From an uncultured SAR86 cluster bacterium (lineage in GTDB: Bacteria; Pseudomonadota; Gammaproteobacteria; Magnimaribacterales; Magnimaribacteraceae): a stretch of DNA of 64,000 nucleotides. The stretch covers positions 111,556 to 175,555 of the forward strand of contig CALIUO010000007.1 in assembly GCA_938048695.1 (NCBI GenBank), given 5' to 3'. A program made the position numbers and the translations under genes. The notes beneath the pieces were generated by a model. The model was given only the letters and a program-made list of their open reading frames with translations, was not told the origin of the DNA and searched no databases. Below, piece after piece: positions 1 through 8,691 of the stretch. The stretch's first letter is position 1. Each line of letters opens with the position of its first letter.

Positions 1-672
1 ACGACTTCCTGTCCATTTCACCATTCCATCTAAAGTTTTTTGAAATCTTAAAACAGCTTTATTCGTAGCAATTTGATCCTCCCAAGCTTCCAGCTCGGCA
101 ATAGATTTATATCCCACTGTCAGCAGATGAGTTGTTTCATCAGCACCGAAAGCAACTGACGATAGCCCAAACTGGCCTGGGAAATCTCCCCTAGTTTCTT
201 CATCAACTCTTTCAAAAGCTTTAACTATCTTAGGCAAATCAGAAGGTGCAGCATTGAATTCATGTATGATCCAATAAATATCTTCGTTTGAAGGATTACC
301 GTATGTTTGAACAAATGAGTTAAGTTGCTCTGAAACATTTGTAGAATTCTCTCTTAGAGATTTGAAGAACTTTTGGCCTGCAGTGCTTTGTTGAGATGCA
401 GTCATCCAGTTTGCATGTTCAGTTAAACTAGGTTGCAAAACTGCAAAAAAGTGAGTCGCCTCATTATCCCCATTTGCTAAGTATGCATTCAAATGTAAAG
501 ATCCCTTAAAATTTTCTTTTGCAAAGTTAGATGCCATAAGTTCATCTGTAGCAGCTACTACATTTGCTGCAGCTTCAGGGCTATCAACTTTAATATCGTA
601 AATTGTCCAAATAGGATTGGCATTGATCTGTCCGAAAAGAAAGAGAGAAATTAATAATAGTATTTTTTTCAT
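1..672 (-). CDS. exported protein of unknown function, partial (3' end outside window)
   Basis: The frame is open from an ATG at 672 to the window edge without a stop: 224 codons, C-terminus missing. The first ~19 residues form a signal peptide (MKK, then a Leu/Ile/Phe-rich core, then NAN), so the product should be periplasmic or secreted. The rest seems to hold two similar ~100-residue halves, each opening with an aromatic beta-strand (WTIYDIKV near residue 22; IYWIIHEF near 132) and ending in a helix with FFK or FQK. This recalls a duplicated ferredoxin-like (dimeric alpha-beta barrel) fold, but that is inference. An AAGGAC Shine-Dalgarno lies upstream. It is the last visible of three same-strand genes for exported proteins of similar size. 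I do not recognise a characterised homologue. Confidence 0.8.
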   Translation of the reverse strand, partial: MKKILLLISLFLFGQINANPIWTIYDIKVDSPEAAANVVAATDELMASNFAKENFKGSLHLNAYLANGDNEATHFFAVLQPSLTEHANWMTASQQSTAGQKFFKSLRENSTNVSEQLNSFVQTYGNPSNEDIYWIIHEFNAAPSDLPKIVKAFERVDEETRGDFPGQFGLSSVAFGADETTHLLTVGYKSIAELEAWEDQIATNKAVLRFQKTLDGMVKWTGSR

Positions 673-683
673 AATTGTCCTTA

Positions 684-1397
684 TTAGTTATTTACCGAAA
701 GGGTCGTGCATTGCATCATAAAATCGATAACAGGAGTTCGTAACTCATCGAAATTAGAAACAGCTCCAGACATCCAAGAAGACAGTCTTTGATCAAAAAA
801 TTCTCCAAGGCGTTCCGAGGAAGGTGCTTGTATGCTGGCCATAACAGTTAACGCTCTATCTCCACCCGCTAAAGAACCAAATAAGGCTACAGATATATCA
901 TCAAATCCATTAGCAGCTGCGGCTTCTTCCATAGCGGTTAGTGCGGCAGCATAACCTTGTACATCGTTAGTCTTAGAAGTTAAGTTGTATTGAGCACTAG
1001 TGACACCTACGCCATCAATTTCAGCTTCCTTGATCACGTACATGAGATCTCGTCTAACCACTTCCCTTTTCTTTGCTATTTTTCTAAGAGCATTTGAAAC
1101 GTTCTTATCTGTAAAAAAATTGGGGTTGGACATCATTGCAGAAATCGAAGGTGCAATAGTCCAAACATAATGTTCATTTGTAAATTCGCCTCCTGCTGTA
1201 GGTGAACAAATGCCTTGTGCGGCCATACTGTCGCCTTGAGCAGCTTGAAACACAGACTGGCTTTCAGCAAGCCATTCAACATATCCTTGAGGATCGTCAG
1301 TTGTGATTGTTATTACATTCAATCCTTGTAAAGCAAAGATTGAAGAAGAAAGAAAAAGCCCCGTAAGAAGAGCTATTGTTTTTGTGATTTTTTTCAT
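684..1397 (-). CDS. exported protein of unknown function, second of three tandem genes
   Basis: 237 residues with a clear signal peptide (MKKITKTIALL core, cleavage near FALQ around residue 23). The mature part again looks like two alpha/beta halves: a strand LNVITITTDD at its start, and a second strand near residue 117 (RRDLMYVIKEAEI). It has two cysteines, one in GICSP near residue 63 and one near the C-terminus (MMQCTT), which could form a periplasmic disulfide. It ends 11 bp before the next gene starts and begins 18 bp after the previous gene ends, so all three are probably one transcript. Function is unknown. Size, export and layout suggest paralogy with its neighbours, but sequence identity by eye is low. 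Confidence 0.8.
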   Translation of the reverse strand: MKKITKTIALLTGLFLSSSIFALQGLNVITITTDDPQGYVEWLAESQSVFQAAQGDSMAAQGICSPTAGGEFTNEHYVWTIAPSISAMMSNPNFFTDKNVSNALRKIAKKREVVRRDLMYVIKEAEIDGVGVTSAQYNLTSKTNDVQGYAAALTAMEEAAAANGFDDISVALFGSLAGGDRALTVMASIQAPSSERLGEFFDQRLSSWMSGAVSNFDELRTPVIDFMMQCTTLSVNN

Positions 1398-1415
1398 AAT
1401 TTATTTATATCAGTT

Positions 1416-2180
1416 TTAATTACTAGAACTTCTTGCTTGGGTGGCAAGAAATACCCTTGCGTCTTCACATTGCATGAGGCCCCCATAAATAGAAGCTTGC
1501 ATGGCCGCTCCTCCACCATTTACCATAGCGTCAGCGCCAGCACCCCATTCAGATAGACTAGATGTTGTATTTGCAGCCAAGAAATCATATTTAGAAGTCC
1601 AAGATAGCTGAACACCCGGCCCAGGAAACCATCTATATATTCCACCAGTATTGCCAGCTTGATCAGCAAATTCATTCATTTTTTTATCTGCAGCCATAAG
1701 ATCTTCTGTAGTTGTGCCTTCAGTTAATTTACAACTTGAGAGATTAAGAACTCCACCTTCACTTTCATTTGTGGAAGCTCTAACGGTATAACTACCCCAG
1801 ATATCATGCTCACTACAAGAGGTAACCTTATTAAATTTAGCTTGAAGTTTGGCACCCTCACCTGACAGCATAAGTTCTTGAGCTTTGCCCATTTCTTCAA
1901 AAGTAGTTGAAAAACCAATCCAATGAGTATCGTATTGTTCATCAGTATTAGTGTAATAAGGATCTAGAAAATAACTGCTGTAGCTAACTCCAGATTCATC
2001 TAAAAATTCATTCCACTCTTCAACAACCTTAAGATCATCATCTCGATCCTTTCCAGCGTTATAGTTACAGGCAAAATGCTCCATAGGGATAATCATTGGT
2101 TGCACATGATCATCAGAAAAAGAATAGAAAGAAACAGAAAAGAAAATTATTGGCAATAGTGCCTTTTTTATGAGTCGCAT
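1416..2180 (-). CDS. exported protein of unknown function, first of three tandem genes
   Basis: 254 residues with a signal peptide (hydrophobic core PIIFFSVSFYSF, cleavage near FSDDH). The mature protein has cysteines near residues 38, 122, 150 and 238, an even number that fits disulfides in the periplasm. Aromatic-rich strands recur (THWIGFSTT; IYRWFPGPG), and there may be two related halves as in the two genes downstream. A strong Shine-Dalgarno (AAAGGAGAGG) precedes the ATG and a near-consensus promoter lies at 2267-2295, so this is probably the lead gene of a well-expressed transcript. No known family is recognised. A lipoprotein is unlikely because no lipobox Cys is present. Confidence 0.8.
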   Translation of the reverse strand: MRLIKKALLPIIFFSVSFYSFSDDHVQPMIIPMEHFACNYNAGKDRDDDLKVVEEWNEFLDESGVSYSSYFLDPYYTNTDEQYDTHWIGFSTTFEEMGKAQELMLSGEGAKLQAKFNKVTSCSEHDIWGSYTVRASTNESEGGVLNLSSCKLTEGTTTEDLMAADKKMNEFADQAGNTGGIYRWFPGPGVQLSWTSKYDFLAANTTSSLSEWGAGADAMVNGGGAAMQASIYGGLMQCEDARVFLATQARSSSN

Positions 2181-2266
2181 AGACCTCTCCTTTAAATCTA
2201 AAGATATTTAACTTTAGAAGTTTAAATTACAGAGAATGCTCCCCAACTATCTCCAAACCAACATTG

Positions 2267-2295
2267 AATTTATTTCTTTTTTTTAAGGCTGTCAA
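2267..2295 (-). promoter_or_regulatory. sigma-70-type promoter for the three exported-protein genes
   Basis: On the minus strand an exact TTGACA (-35, 2290-2295) is followed after 17 bp by TAAATT (-10, 2267-2272, 4 of 6 matches). It lies about 87 bp upstream of the ATG at 2180, leaving a leader of roughly 80 nt that holds a strong ribosome-binding site. The 123-bp gap between 2180 and 2304 contains nothing else I can support. Confidence 0.55.
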
Positions 2296-2303
2296 TTAGT
2301 AAA

Positions 2304-3074
2304 TTAATGTTTTTTTGTTCTAAAAATCTTTGACCTTAAATAATTTTTAATATTGTTATTTTTTAAAGTGTATTGATCTATCTGATCATATAAATCTTTG
2401 AGTCCGTCAGGATCTTCGAAGAGTTTTATTCGTGTAGTGCCTTCAATAGATGGGTCTAATTCTTTAATAATTCTTGCGGGGTTACCACCAACCACAACGT
2501 TCTCAGGCACATCCTTAACTACTACAGCTCCTGCTGCAACAATGCTATTCTTTCCGATTGTTACGCCTTTACCAACTACTGCCCTATCTCCAATCCATAC
2601 ATTTTCCTCGAGTATAATTGGCGCAGTCTTTCCTACGGGAATAGCTCTATCGTAAATGCCGTGCCAATCTGCATCAGAGACATAAGCACTATTTGCAAAC
2701 ATACAGCCATCTCCGATTGTTATTTTAGAAGCAGAAGCAATCCTCACTCCAGGAGTTAAAAGGCAGTATTTTCCTATTGATATCTCTCCTTCGTGATCTT
2801 CTAAACTCCATGTAGTTAAATGAATATAATTATCTGGTGAAGCAACCATTGTCGGATAATCACCGATAGAAATATTTCGACCGTAAATATCGAAATATTT
2901 AGCTCCCATTATGTTGTGACCTTTCCCAAAATATTCAAATTGAGGTGCCAAAAATTTATCTACATAGAAATCATTGTATCTAGCGAATAACTTTTTTAAC
3001 CAATATGGTCTGTGATCTTTTCTAATATCTTGCCTCCAGCGTACATGATAAGATACGCGCCTTCTATGGAACAA
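2304..3074 (-). CDS. hexapeptide-repeat (LbetaH) acyltransferase
   Basis: 256 residues. Isoleucine-patch hexapeptide repeats run from about residue 67 to 205 (ISIGDYPT, ISIGKYCLL, ITIGDGCMF, VWIGDRAVV, VTIGKNSIV), ending in the classic AAGAVVVKDVPENVVVGGNPA. The insert DADWHGIYDR between coils carries a probable catalytic His. Such enzymes move acetyl or other acyl groups from CoA to sugars or similar acceptors, often for surface polysaccharide; the substrate here cannot be told. There is a basic N-terminal stretch of ~55 residues and a basic C-terminal tail. The only ATG near the family's usual start is at 3074, which places its 5' end head-to-head with, and 9 bp inside, the next gene. Confidence 0.88.
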   Translation of the reverse strand: MFHRRRVSYHVRWRQDIRKDHRPYWLKKLFARYNDFYVDKFLAPQFEYFGKGHNIMGAKYFDIYGRNISIGDYPTMVASPDNYIHLTTWSLEDHEGEISIGKYCLLTPGVRIASASKITIGDGCMFANSAYVSDADWHGIYDRAIPVGKTAPIILEENVWIGDRAVVGKGVTIGKNSIVAAGAVVVKDVPENVVVGGNPARIIKELDPSIEGTTRIKLFEDPDGLKDLYDQIDQYTLKNNNIKNYLRSKIFRTKKH

Positions 3075-4451
3075 CCCTTGGACTCAAAAAATACTCTTCT
3101 TTCAAGAAGAGCAGCAGAGGAGGCTTCAAACTTTTTTAAGTTAGCTGTACCTATGTTTCTTACCCAACTGGCATTGCAACTAATTCAAGTTAATTCCGTT
3201 GTGCAAAGCGGAAACTATTCTACGGATGTTCAAGCAGGCATTATGTTGGCAGGAAATTTATGGTTCCCCGTCATGGTTGGTATTGGTGGTGTTTTATTTT
3301 TTGTAACACCAATGGTTGCTCAGCTCTATGGTGCAAGGAATCTCAAAGATATCGGACCACTAGCCAGACAGGCTATATGGTTATCAATACCTATCGTTTT
3401 ATTTGGAATGTTCATATTATCTGAAGCTGCAACAATTTTGACGATAGCTAAGGTTGATCCGTCTATTATTAAATATTCTGAAGAATACCTAAGTTATTTT
3501 ATTTTTGCTTTACCTGCAATACTCTTAAGCCAGCCACTCAGATCATTGTGTGAAGGGGTAACACGCCCCCTTCCAATAACTTTATTAAATGTCCTTATGC
3601 TCTTGATTGCCATAATTGGCAATTACACTTTCATTTACGGTAATTTTGGATTCCCTGAAATGGGAGCTAAAGGGGCCGGCCTTTCAGCTGTAATAGGAAC
3701 ATGGACGACATTCATTTTATTGATTTTCTACTTACGTTATAAATCAGCTTTCGGCACAGAACTCTTTTCTAGATTTGACTTGCCTAATATACAAAAACTT
3801 AAAGAAATTCTTGTAGGAGGTATACCGGTCGGTCTTGGAAACTTTATTGAACTTAGTATGTTTAGTGGTGCAGGTATTATTTTAGGAAGATTTGGTAGCG
3901 AAGTAATAGCTGCGAACGGAATCGCCTTAACTCTTGGTGGTTTATTTTTTATGGTGCCGTTATCAATTGGAAATGCTGCTGCAGTTAGAGTTGGGAACAA
4001 TGTCGGTGCAAACAACATGAAAGGAGCTAAATATAGCTCTTACTTTTCATTAAGGCTTGCAACTATCTGTGCCCTCTTTATGAGTTTAATGATAGTTCTT
4101 AATGCAGAATTTCTAGCCAGTCTTCTAAATGATAATCCTGAGGTAGTTGCTCTAGCTGTAACGCTTTTATTTTTTGCTGCTTTCTTCCAAGTTGCTGATG
4201 GACTTGCTATGGCAAGTATCGGTAGTATGAGAGGTTACAAAGATACTTTTGGCCCGATGAAGATTATGGCAGTTTCATATTGGGGTGTCGGTTTGCCGTT
4301 AGGCATAGTTCTTTCAATTACAGATATCATAACTAATCAGATGGGTGCTGTTGGAATGTGGACAGGTATGGCTTCTGGCTTGCTGGTTGCAGCAATCTTA
4401 ATGGTGAGAAGAGTTAGAAAAATATCAACACAATTTATAAATGAAAATTGA
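3066..4451 (+). CDS. MATE family efflux transporter (NorM-like)
   Basis: 461 residues from the ATG at 3066, with about 12 hydrophobic segments. NorM-like landmarks are present: a loop with VTPMVAQLYGA after helix 2, a segment with LRSLCEGVTRP and IGNYTFIYGNFGFPEMGAKGAG before helix 6. The family exports cationic drugs or metabolites in exchange for Na+ or H+ across the inner membrane. The frame stays open upstream to 3012, but that would lie wholly inside the opposite gene, and the family's N-terminus fits the 3066 ATG (MEQPLD) or a TTG at 3078. The 3' end overlaps tusA by 11 bp, suggesting co-translation. Substrate unknown. Confidence 0.88.
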   Translation: MEQPLDSKNTLLSRRAAEEASNFFKLAVPMFLTQLALQLIQVNSVVQSGNYSTDVQAGIMLAGNLWFPVMVGIGGVLFFVTPMVAQLYGARNLKDIGPLARQAIWLSIPIVLFGMFILSEAATILTIAKVDPSIIKYSEEYLSYFIFALPAILLSQPLRSLCEGVTRPLPITLLNVLMLLIAIIGNYTFIYGNFGFPEMGAKGAGLSAVIGTWTTFILLIFYLRYKSAFGTELFSRFDLPNIQKLKEILVGGIPVGLGNFIELSMFSGAGIILGRFGSEVIAANGIALTLGGLFFMVPLSIGNAAAVRVGNNVGANNMKGAKYSSYFSLRLATICALFMSLMIVLNAEFLASLLNDNPEVVALAVTLLFFAAFFQVADGLAMASIGSMRGYKDTFGPMKIMAVSYWGVGLPLGIVLSITDIITNQMGAVGMWTGMASGLLVAAILMVRRVRKISTQFINEN

Positions 4452-4677
4452 AGTAGACGCTCTAGGATTGAAATGTCCTGAACCCATTATGTTGCTCCAT
4501 AAGGCAATCAGAGAATCTGATTCCGGTGATGTAATTCATTTAACTGCCAGTGATAAAAGCACTGAAAGAGATGTACTAAAGTTTTGTGAATTTCTTGGTC
4601 ATAAATTATTGGAGAAAGAAATCACTAATGAAAGTCTTTATTTTGTTGTCCAAAAAAAAGATAAGAATATAATTTAA
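4441..4677 (+). CDS. tusA: TusA-family sulfur carrier protein
   Basis: 78 residues, the usual length for TusA/SirA. It opens with the expected beta strand and has the family motif LGLKCPEPIM, whose Cys12 would carry the persulfide. In E. coli TusA takes sulfur from IscS and passes it on for 2-thiouridine in tRNA and for molybdenum cofactor. IscS is encoded at 23.6 kb here. The start overlaps the MATE gene by 11 bp and the MDR gene follows 14 bp downstream, so the three are probably one transcript. The symbol could be another member of the TusA/YedF family. Confidence 0.85.
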   Translation: MKIEVDALGLKCPEPIMLLHKAIRESDSGDVIHLTASDKSTERDVLKFCEFLGHKLLEKEITNESLYFVVQKKDKNII

Positions 4678-4691
4678 TTAAGGAGAAATTA

Positions 4692-5714
4692 ATGACCTAT
4701 ATAAATAAACAATGGTTGCTGGATCAAAGACCTAAGGGAATGCCTGGAGATGAATGCTGGAAGTTGAATGAAGAAGAAGTTCGACCTTTAGAAAAAGGAG
4801 AAGTCCTCATAAAAATTCTTTATCTGTCTATTGATCCTTATATGAGAGGCAGGATGAATGATGGAGAGTCTTACGCTGAACCTGCTGCCTTGGGCGAACC
4901 GATGACAGGTGAATCTGTAGGAGTTGTGGTTGAGAGTGAATCAGATAAATATATTAAAGGAGATTATCTGTGTGTTCATAAAGGCTGGCAGACTTATATT
5001 ATTGCAAGCGATGAAGAGCCAGCTCTATTTAAAGCTGATCCTTCTATCGTACCTCTTCAAACATATCTAGGAACGGTAGGTATGCCAGGTAGAACTGCTT
5101 ATTTTGGTTTATTGAGAGTGGGTCTACCTAAATCAGGTGAGACTATTGTTGTCTCAGCTGCATCTGGCGCTGTTGGCACAGTAGTTGGTCAAATGGGAAA
5201 AATACTAGGTTGTAGAGTTGTGGGAGTAGCCGGAGGAGAAAAGAAATGCTCCTATGTTAAAGATGAATTAGGCTTTGATGAATGTGTAGATTATAAAGCT
5301 GGAAACATTCAAGAAGATCTTGCAAAGGCATGTCCGAATGGCATTGATATTTACTTCGAAAATGTTGGTGGGCCAGTAAGTAAGGCTGTTGCAACACTCC
5401 TTAATGATGGTTCACGTGTTCCGATTTGTGGATTTATATCTGCTTATAATTCAGAAGATATGACAAAAGAGGAAACTCCTTTTCACATCTTTGGTGCAGT
5501 GGATCCGACTCCCGAACATAGGTTCTTTGTAGTCACTGAGTGGTTCAAAGAGTGGAGAGAAGCCACTGAAGAGTTATCTCAATGGATATCTGAAGGAAAA
5601 ATTAAGTACGAAGAGACAATTACTGAAGGTTTCGAAAACGCTCCTCAAGGTTTAAGAGATGTTTTAAGTGGAAAGAATTTCGGTAAGCAACTAATTAAAG
5701 TAGCTGAGGAGTAA
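4692..5714 (+). CDS. NADP-dependent medium-chain oxidoreductase (MDR, curcumin/alkenal reductase type)
   Basis: 340 residues. The N-terminal GroES-like part has the family motif SIDPYMRGRM (~residues 52-61), and the Rossmann domain has VSAASGAVGTVVGQ (~155-168) and GVAGGEKK, which in this family selects NADP(H). The structural and catalytic zinc cysteines of alcohol dehydrogenases are absent, as in the leukotriene B4 12-hydroxydehydrogenase/CurA branch that reduces alpha,beta-unsaturated aldehydes and ketones. A good AAGGAG site precedes the ATG. Its stop abuts the stop of the convergent crotonase gene. The physiological substrate is unknown; detoxification of reactive enals is the usual guess. 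Confidence 0.88.
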   Translation: MTYINKQWLLDQRPKGMPGDECWKLNEEEVRPLEKGEVLIKILYLSIDPYMRGRMNDGESYAEPAALGEPMTGESVGVVVESESDKYIKGDYLCVHKGWQTYIIASDEEPALFKADPSIVPLQTYLGTVGMPGRTAYFGLLRVGLPKSGETIVVSAASGAVGTVVGQMGKILGCRVVGVAGGEKKCSYVKDELGFDECVDYKAGNIQEDLAKACPNGIDIYFENVGGPVSKAVATLLNDGSRVPICGFISAYNSEDMTKEETPFHIFGAVDPTPEHRFFVVTEWFKEWREATEELSQWISEGKIKYEETITEGFENAPQGLRDVLSGKNFGKQLIKVAEE

Positions 5715-6548
5715 TTACTCCCCTTCCCACTTAAAATCAGAGACATCATCTATGTTCTCCTGAGTGTTTAATAGAGCTCTCATGGCTCTAGCTGCATCTC
5801 TTGAGTTCATTGTTACATCAAAAGCCTTCTGCTCAATCATGAGGCTTTCTTCAAGAGGCATTTCTATTCCTTGATGAATTATTTTTTTAACTTGTTGTAA
5901 TGCAATTGGAGCTCTACTAGCGAGGTCTTCGCAGTATGAAGCAAGTTCATGCTTAAAATTATCAGCGGGTACGAGTTTATTTATAATACCTAAGTTATGA
6001 GCCTCCTCAGGCGTAAGTAATTTGGCATGAAGAATTAAATCCAAAGCCCTGGAAGAGCCAATCAATCTTGATAATCTTTGTGTTCCTCCTCCACCCGGAA
6101 GAATTCCTACAGAAGTTTCAGGAAGGCCAATTAGAAAGTCACCATTAGACATAATTCTTAGATCACAACCGAGAGAAAATTCACACCCTCCTCCAGCGGT
6201 ATTGCCATTGATGCCTGCCACAACTATTGCGTCTAAATCTCTCAATCTTAGGAGCATGGTATGAAAAGCATGGAGTTCTTTAGGGTCTTGTCTATTTTTC
6301 TTTGTTTCTAGATTCTTTTCAGCTGTATTAGCTAGTTCACCAACCTCGTAATGTTTGATAAAAACATCACGACCTTCACCAGTAAAGGCTAACACTCTTA
6401 GATCTTCTCTCTTTTCAACTACATCAAGAAATGAATGTATTTCGGAGACTCCTGTTGACGTTAAGGTATGAGATGGAGGGTTTGACAGACAACAGATTAT
6501 ATAATTACCATTATCTTCGATTTTAAGATGTTTAAACTCTTCTACCAT
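5715..6548 (-). CDS. enoyl-CoA hydratase/isomerase (crotonase) family protein
   Basis: 277 residues with a full crotonase core. Both glutamates used by enoyl-CoA hydratases are present: one in [12 protein letters not shown] and one in [19 protein letters not shown]. The GGGG segment would form part of the oxyanion hole and CoA site. It probably hydrates or isomerises an enoyl-CoA in fatty or amino acid breakdown; the exact acyl group is not readable. Its ATG lies 7 bp inside the end of sucD, so it is likely translated from the sdh-suc transcript, an unusual place for a crotonase. It ends against a convergent gene. Confidence 0.88.
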   Translation of the reverse strand: MVEEFKHLKIEDNGNYIICCLSNPPSHTLTSTGVSEIHSFLDVVEKREDLRVLAFTGEGRDVFIKHYEVGELANTAEKNLETKKNRQDPKELHAFHTMLLRLRDLDAIVVAGINGNTAGGGCEFSLGCDLRIMSNGDFLIGLPETSVGILPGGGGTQRLSRLIGSSRALDLILHAKLLTPEEAHNLGIINKLVPADNFKHELASYCEDLASRAPIALQQVKKIIHQGIEMPLEESLMIEQKAFDVTMNSRDAARAMRALLNTQENIDDVSDFKWEGE

Positions 6549-7414
6549 CCTGTGATCTCTGCTATCCCTTTTCCAATATCCGCAGGACTTTTAACTGTAT
6601 GTACTCCTGCAGCTTCTAAAGCTTTGAATTTATCATCAGCAGTTCCTTTACCTCCAGCAATAATAGCTCCAGCGTGACCCATTCTTTTTCCAGGAGGAGC
6701 TGTAACACCTGCTATATAGGAGACAACGGGCTTACTGACATTTGATTTTATAAATTCAGCTGCAGATTCTTCAGCTGTTCCTCCTATCTCACCAACCATT
6801 ACAATTGCTTCTGTCGAATCGTCTTTTTCAAATAGATCAAGAACATCTATAAAGCTTGTTCCTGGTATGGGATCGCCTCCAATACCAATGCAACTTGTTT
6901 GTCCAAAACCAAGATCAGAAGTTTGTTTTACCGCCTCGTAAGTCAATGTTCCAGATCTAGAAATAATGCCTACCTTGCCAGGTAAATGGATATCTCCAGG
7001 CATAATTCCCATCTTGGATTCACCAGGAGTTATTATGCCAGGACAATTTGGTCCTATTAACCTTACTCCAAGATCATCGCATCTCGCCTTTACTTCGAGC
7101 ATATCTATCGTCGGAATTCCTTCTGTAATACAAACTATCAAAGAAATACCAGATTCAGCTGCTTCTAGAATAGAAGCCTTACAAAATCTAGCAGGTACAA
7201 ATATTAAGCTTGCAGTTGCACCGGTAGTATCCACGGCTTCTTTAACTGAATTAAAAACAGGCAGTTCTAAATGAGTCTGTCCTCCCTTCCCGGGAGTCAC
7301 TCCTCCAACCAATTGAGTTCCATAATCTATACATTGAATGCAATGCTGTGTGGCTTGACCTCCGGTAAAACCCTGACAAATTACTTTGGTATTTTTATCA
7401 ATTAGTATACTCAT
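6542..7414 (-). CDS. sucD: succinyl-CoA synthetase alpha subunit
   Basis: 290 residues, normal for the family. The CoA-binding Rossmann motif is near the N-terminus ([14 protein letters not shown]). The domain with the phospho-histidine follows, with the active His in [17 protein letters not shown] (~residue 246). [12 protein letters not shown] and GTLTYEAV are also diagnostic. With SucC it converts succinyl-CoA, ADP or GDP and phosphate to succinate, CoA and NTP in the TCA cycle. The start shares one base with the sucC stop, so the subunits are translationally coupled. Confidence 0.97.
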   Translation of the reverse strand: MSILIDKNTKVICQGFTGGQATQHCIQCIDYGTQLVGGVTPGKGGQTHLELPVFNSVKEAVDTTGATASLIFVPARFCKASILEAAESGISLIVCITEGIPTIDMLEVKARCDDLGVRLIGPNCPGIITPGESKMGIMPGDIHLPGKVGIISRSGTLTYEAVKQTSDLGFGQTSCIGIGGDPIPGTSFIDVLDLFEKDDSTEAIVMVGEIGGTAEESAAEFIKSNVSKPVVSYIAGVTAPPGKRMGHAGAIIAGGKGTADDKFKALEAAGVHTVKSPADIGKGIAEITGW

Positions 7415-8583
7415 TAGATTTCTCCTTTGGATGCTTTCACTGCGAGGCTTGCAGCCTCTTCCAAGTTAGAAGCTGGAATTATATTGAGTTCACATTCTTC
7501 AAGAATACTTAGACCTTCTTTCGCGCTATTTCCTTCAAGTCTCACTACCACTGGCACAGAAACTCCCATTACAGTTAGTGCTTCGACTATGCCGTCCGCG
7601 ATAACGTCACATCTAACTATACCGCCAAAAATATTGATTAAAACAGTGTTAACATTTTCATCTGAAAGGATAATCTTAAATGCTTCTGCAACTCTCTTAG
7701 AGTCAGCAGTTCCTCCAACGTCTAGGAAGTTTGCAGGTTCACCACCATGTAATTTGATAATATCCATGGTTCCCATAGCAAGTCCTGCTCCATTAACCAT
7801 ACACCCTATATTTCCATCTAAAGCAACGTAACTTAGATCCCATTCAGCTGCTTTAGCTTCCCTCTCATCCTCTTGTGAGGGATCTCTCAATTGCTCCACT
7901 TCTTCTTGTCTATACAAAGCGTTAGAGTCGACATTAATTTTTGCATCTAGACAAATTAAATCTCCAGATTCGGTTATCACAAGTGGATTAACTTCCACTA
8001 GAGATAAGTCTTTTTCTAGAAATAGCTTTATCAGACCGTTAAATATAGCTCTAAACTGAACGCTCTGTATCTCATTCAATCCTAGGTTTTTAGAGAGCTC
8101 GTCTGCTTGTGATTCTTTAGGGCCTTCGATGGGATCTATTTCTGCTTTATATATTTTTTCAGGAGTTTCTTCGGCCACTTCCTCAATATTTACTCCACCT
8201 TCTGTCGAGGCCATAACCACAAGCCTCTGAGAGGCTCTATCAATTACAGCACCTAAATAAAGTTCTTGATCGATTGAAGTACATGTTTCTATCAATATCT
8301 GAGAAACCAGCTGACCTTTCTCGTCTGTCTGAAATGTTACTAATTTTTGTCCCAACCATTTGTCTGCAAAATCTTTGACTTGCTGAATACTTTCAACGAC
8401 CTCTACGCCACCAGCTTTGCCTCTACCTCCAGCATGGACTTGAGCCTTGACTACCCACTTATCGACATCTAAGGATTTAGCTACTCTCTCCGCCTCTTCA
8501 CTAGATGAGGCAGGTAACCCTTCAGAGACAGATATTTCATATTCTCTAAATAATTGCTTAGCTTGATATTCGTGCAGATTCAT
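7414..8583 (-). CDS. sucC: succinyl-CoA synthetase beta subunit
   Basis: 389 residues, E. coli size (388). It opens with [12 protein letters not shown], has an ATP-grasp nucleotide domain ([17 protein letters not shown] around 44-60), then [17 protein letters not shown] and the C-terminal CoA-ligase domain. A GGGAG ribosome site lies before the ATG. A 108-bp gap separates it from sdhB. In E. coli sucA and sucB, encoding 2-oxoglutarate dehydrogenase, lie at exactly this spot; here nothing does. A TACAAT hexamer in the gap could be a weak internal -10 but has no good -35. Confidence 0.97.
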   Translation of the reverse strand: MNLHEYQAKQLFREYEISVSEGLPASSSEEAERVAKSLDVDKWVVKAQVHAGGRGKAGGVEVVESIQQVKDFADKWLGQKLVTFQTDEKGQLVSQILIETCTSIDQELYLGAVIDRASQRLVVMASTEGGVNIEEVAEETPEKIYKAEIDPIEGPKESQADELSKNLGLNEIQSVQFRAIFNGLIKLFLEKDLSLVEVNPLVITESGDLICLDAKINVDSNALYRQEEVEQLRDPSQEDEREAKAAEWDLSYVALDGNIGCMVNGAGLAMGTMDIIKLHGGEPANFLDVGGTADSKRVAEAFKIILSDENVNTVLINIFGGIVRCDVIADGIVEALTVMGVSVPVVVRLEGNSAKEGLSILEECELNIIPASNLEEAASLAVKASKGEI

Positions 8584-8691
8584 TTTTTCTCCCTAAAATT
8601 CACCTTAAAGAATTAACATATTCTTAACGAAACGCATTGTAGTGGATAAATGAAGAACTGAGGAGTCTTCATATAGAAAGAAAGTTCAAAC

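Noticed and set aside
3012-3065. N-terminal extension of the MATE gene to 3012
   Set aside because: It adds 18 residues wholly antisense to the acyltransferase gene and unlike the MATE N-terminus.
5708-5721. GGAGTAATTACTCC palindrome at the convergent stop codons as a bidirectional terminator
   Set aside because: The stem is only 5 bp with a 4-nt loop and no T-tract on either side; it covers both stop codons and could be chance.
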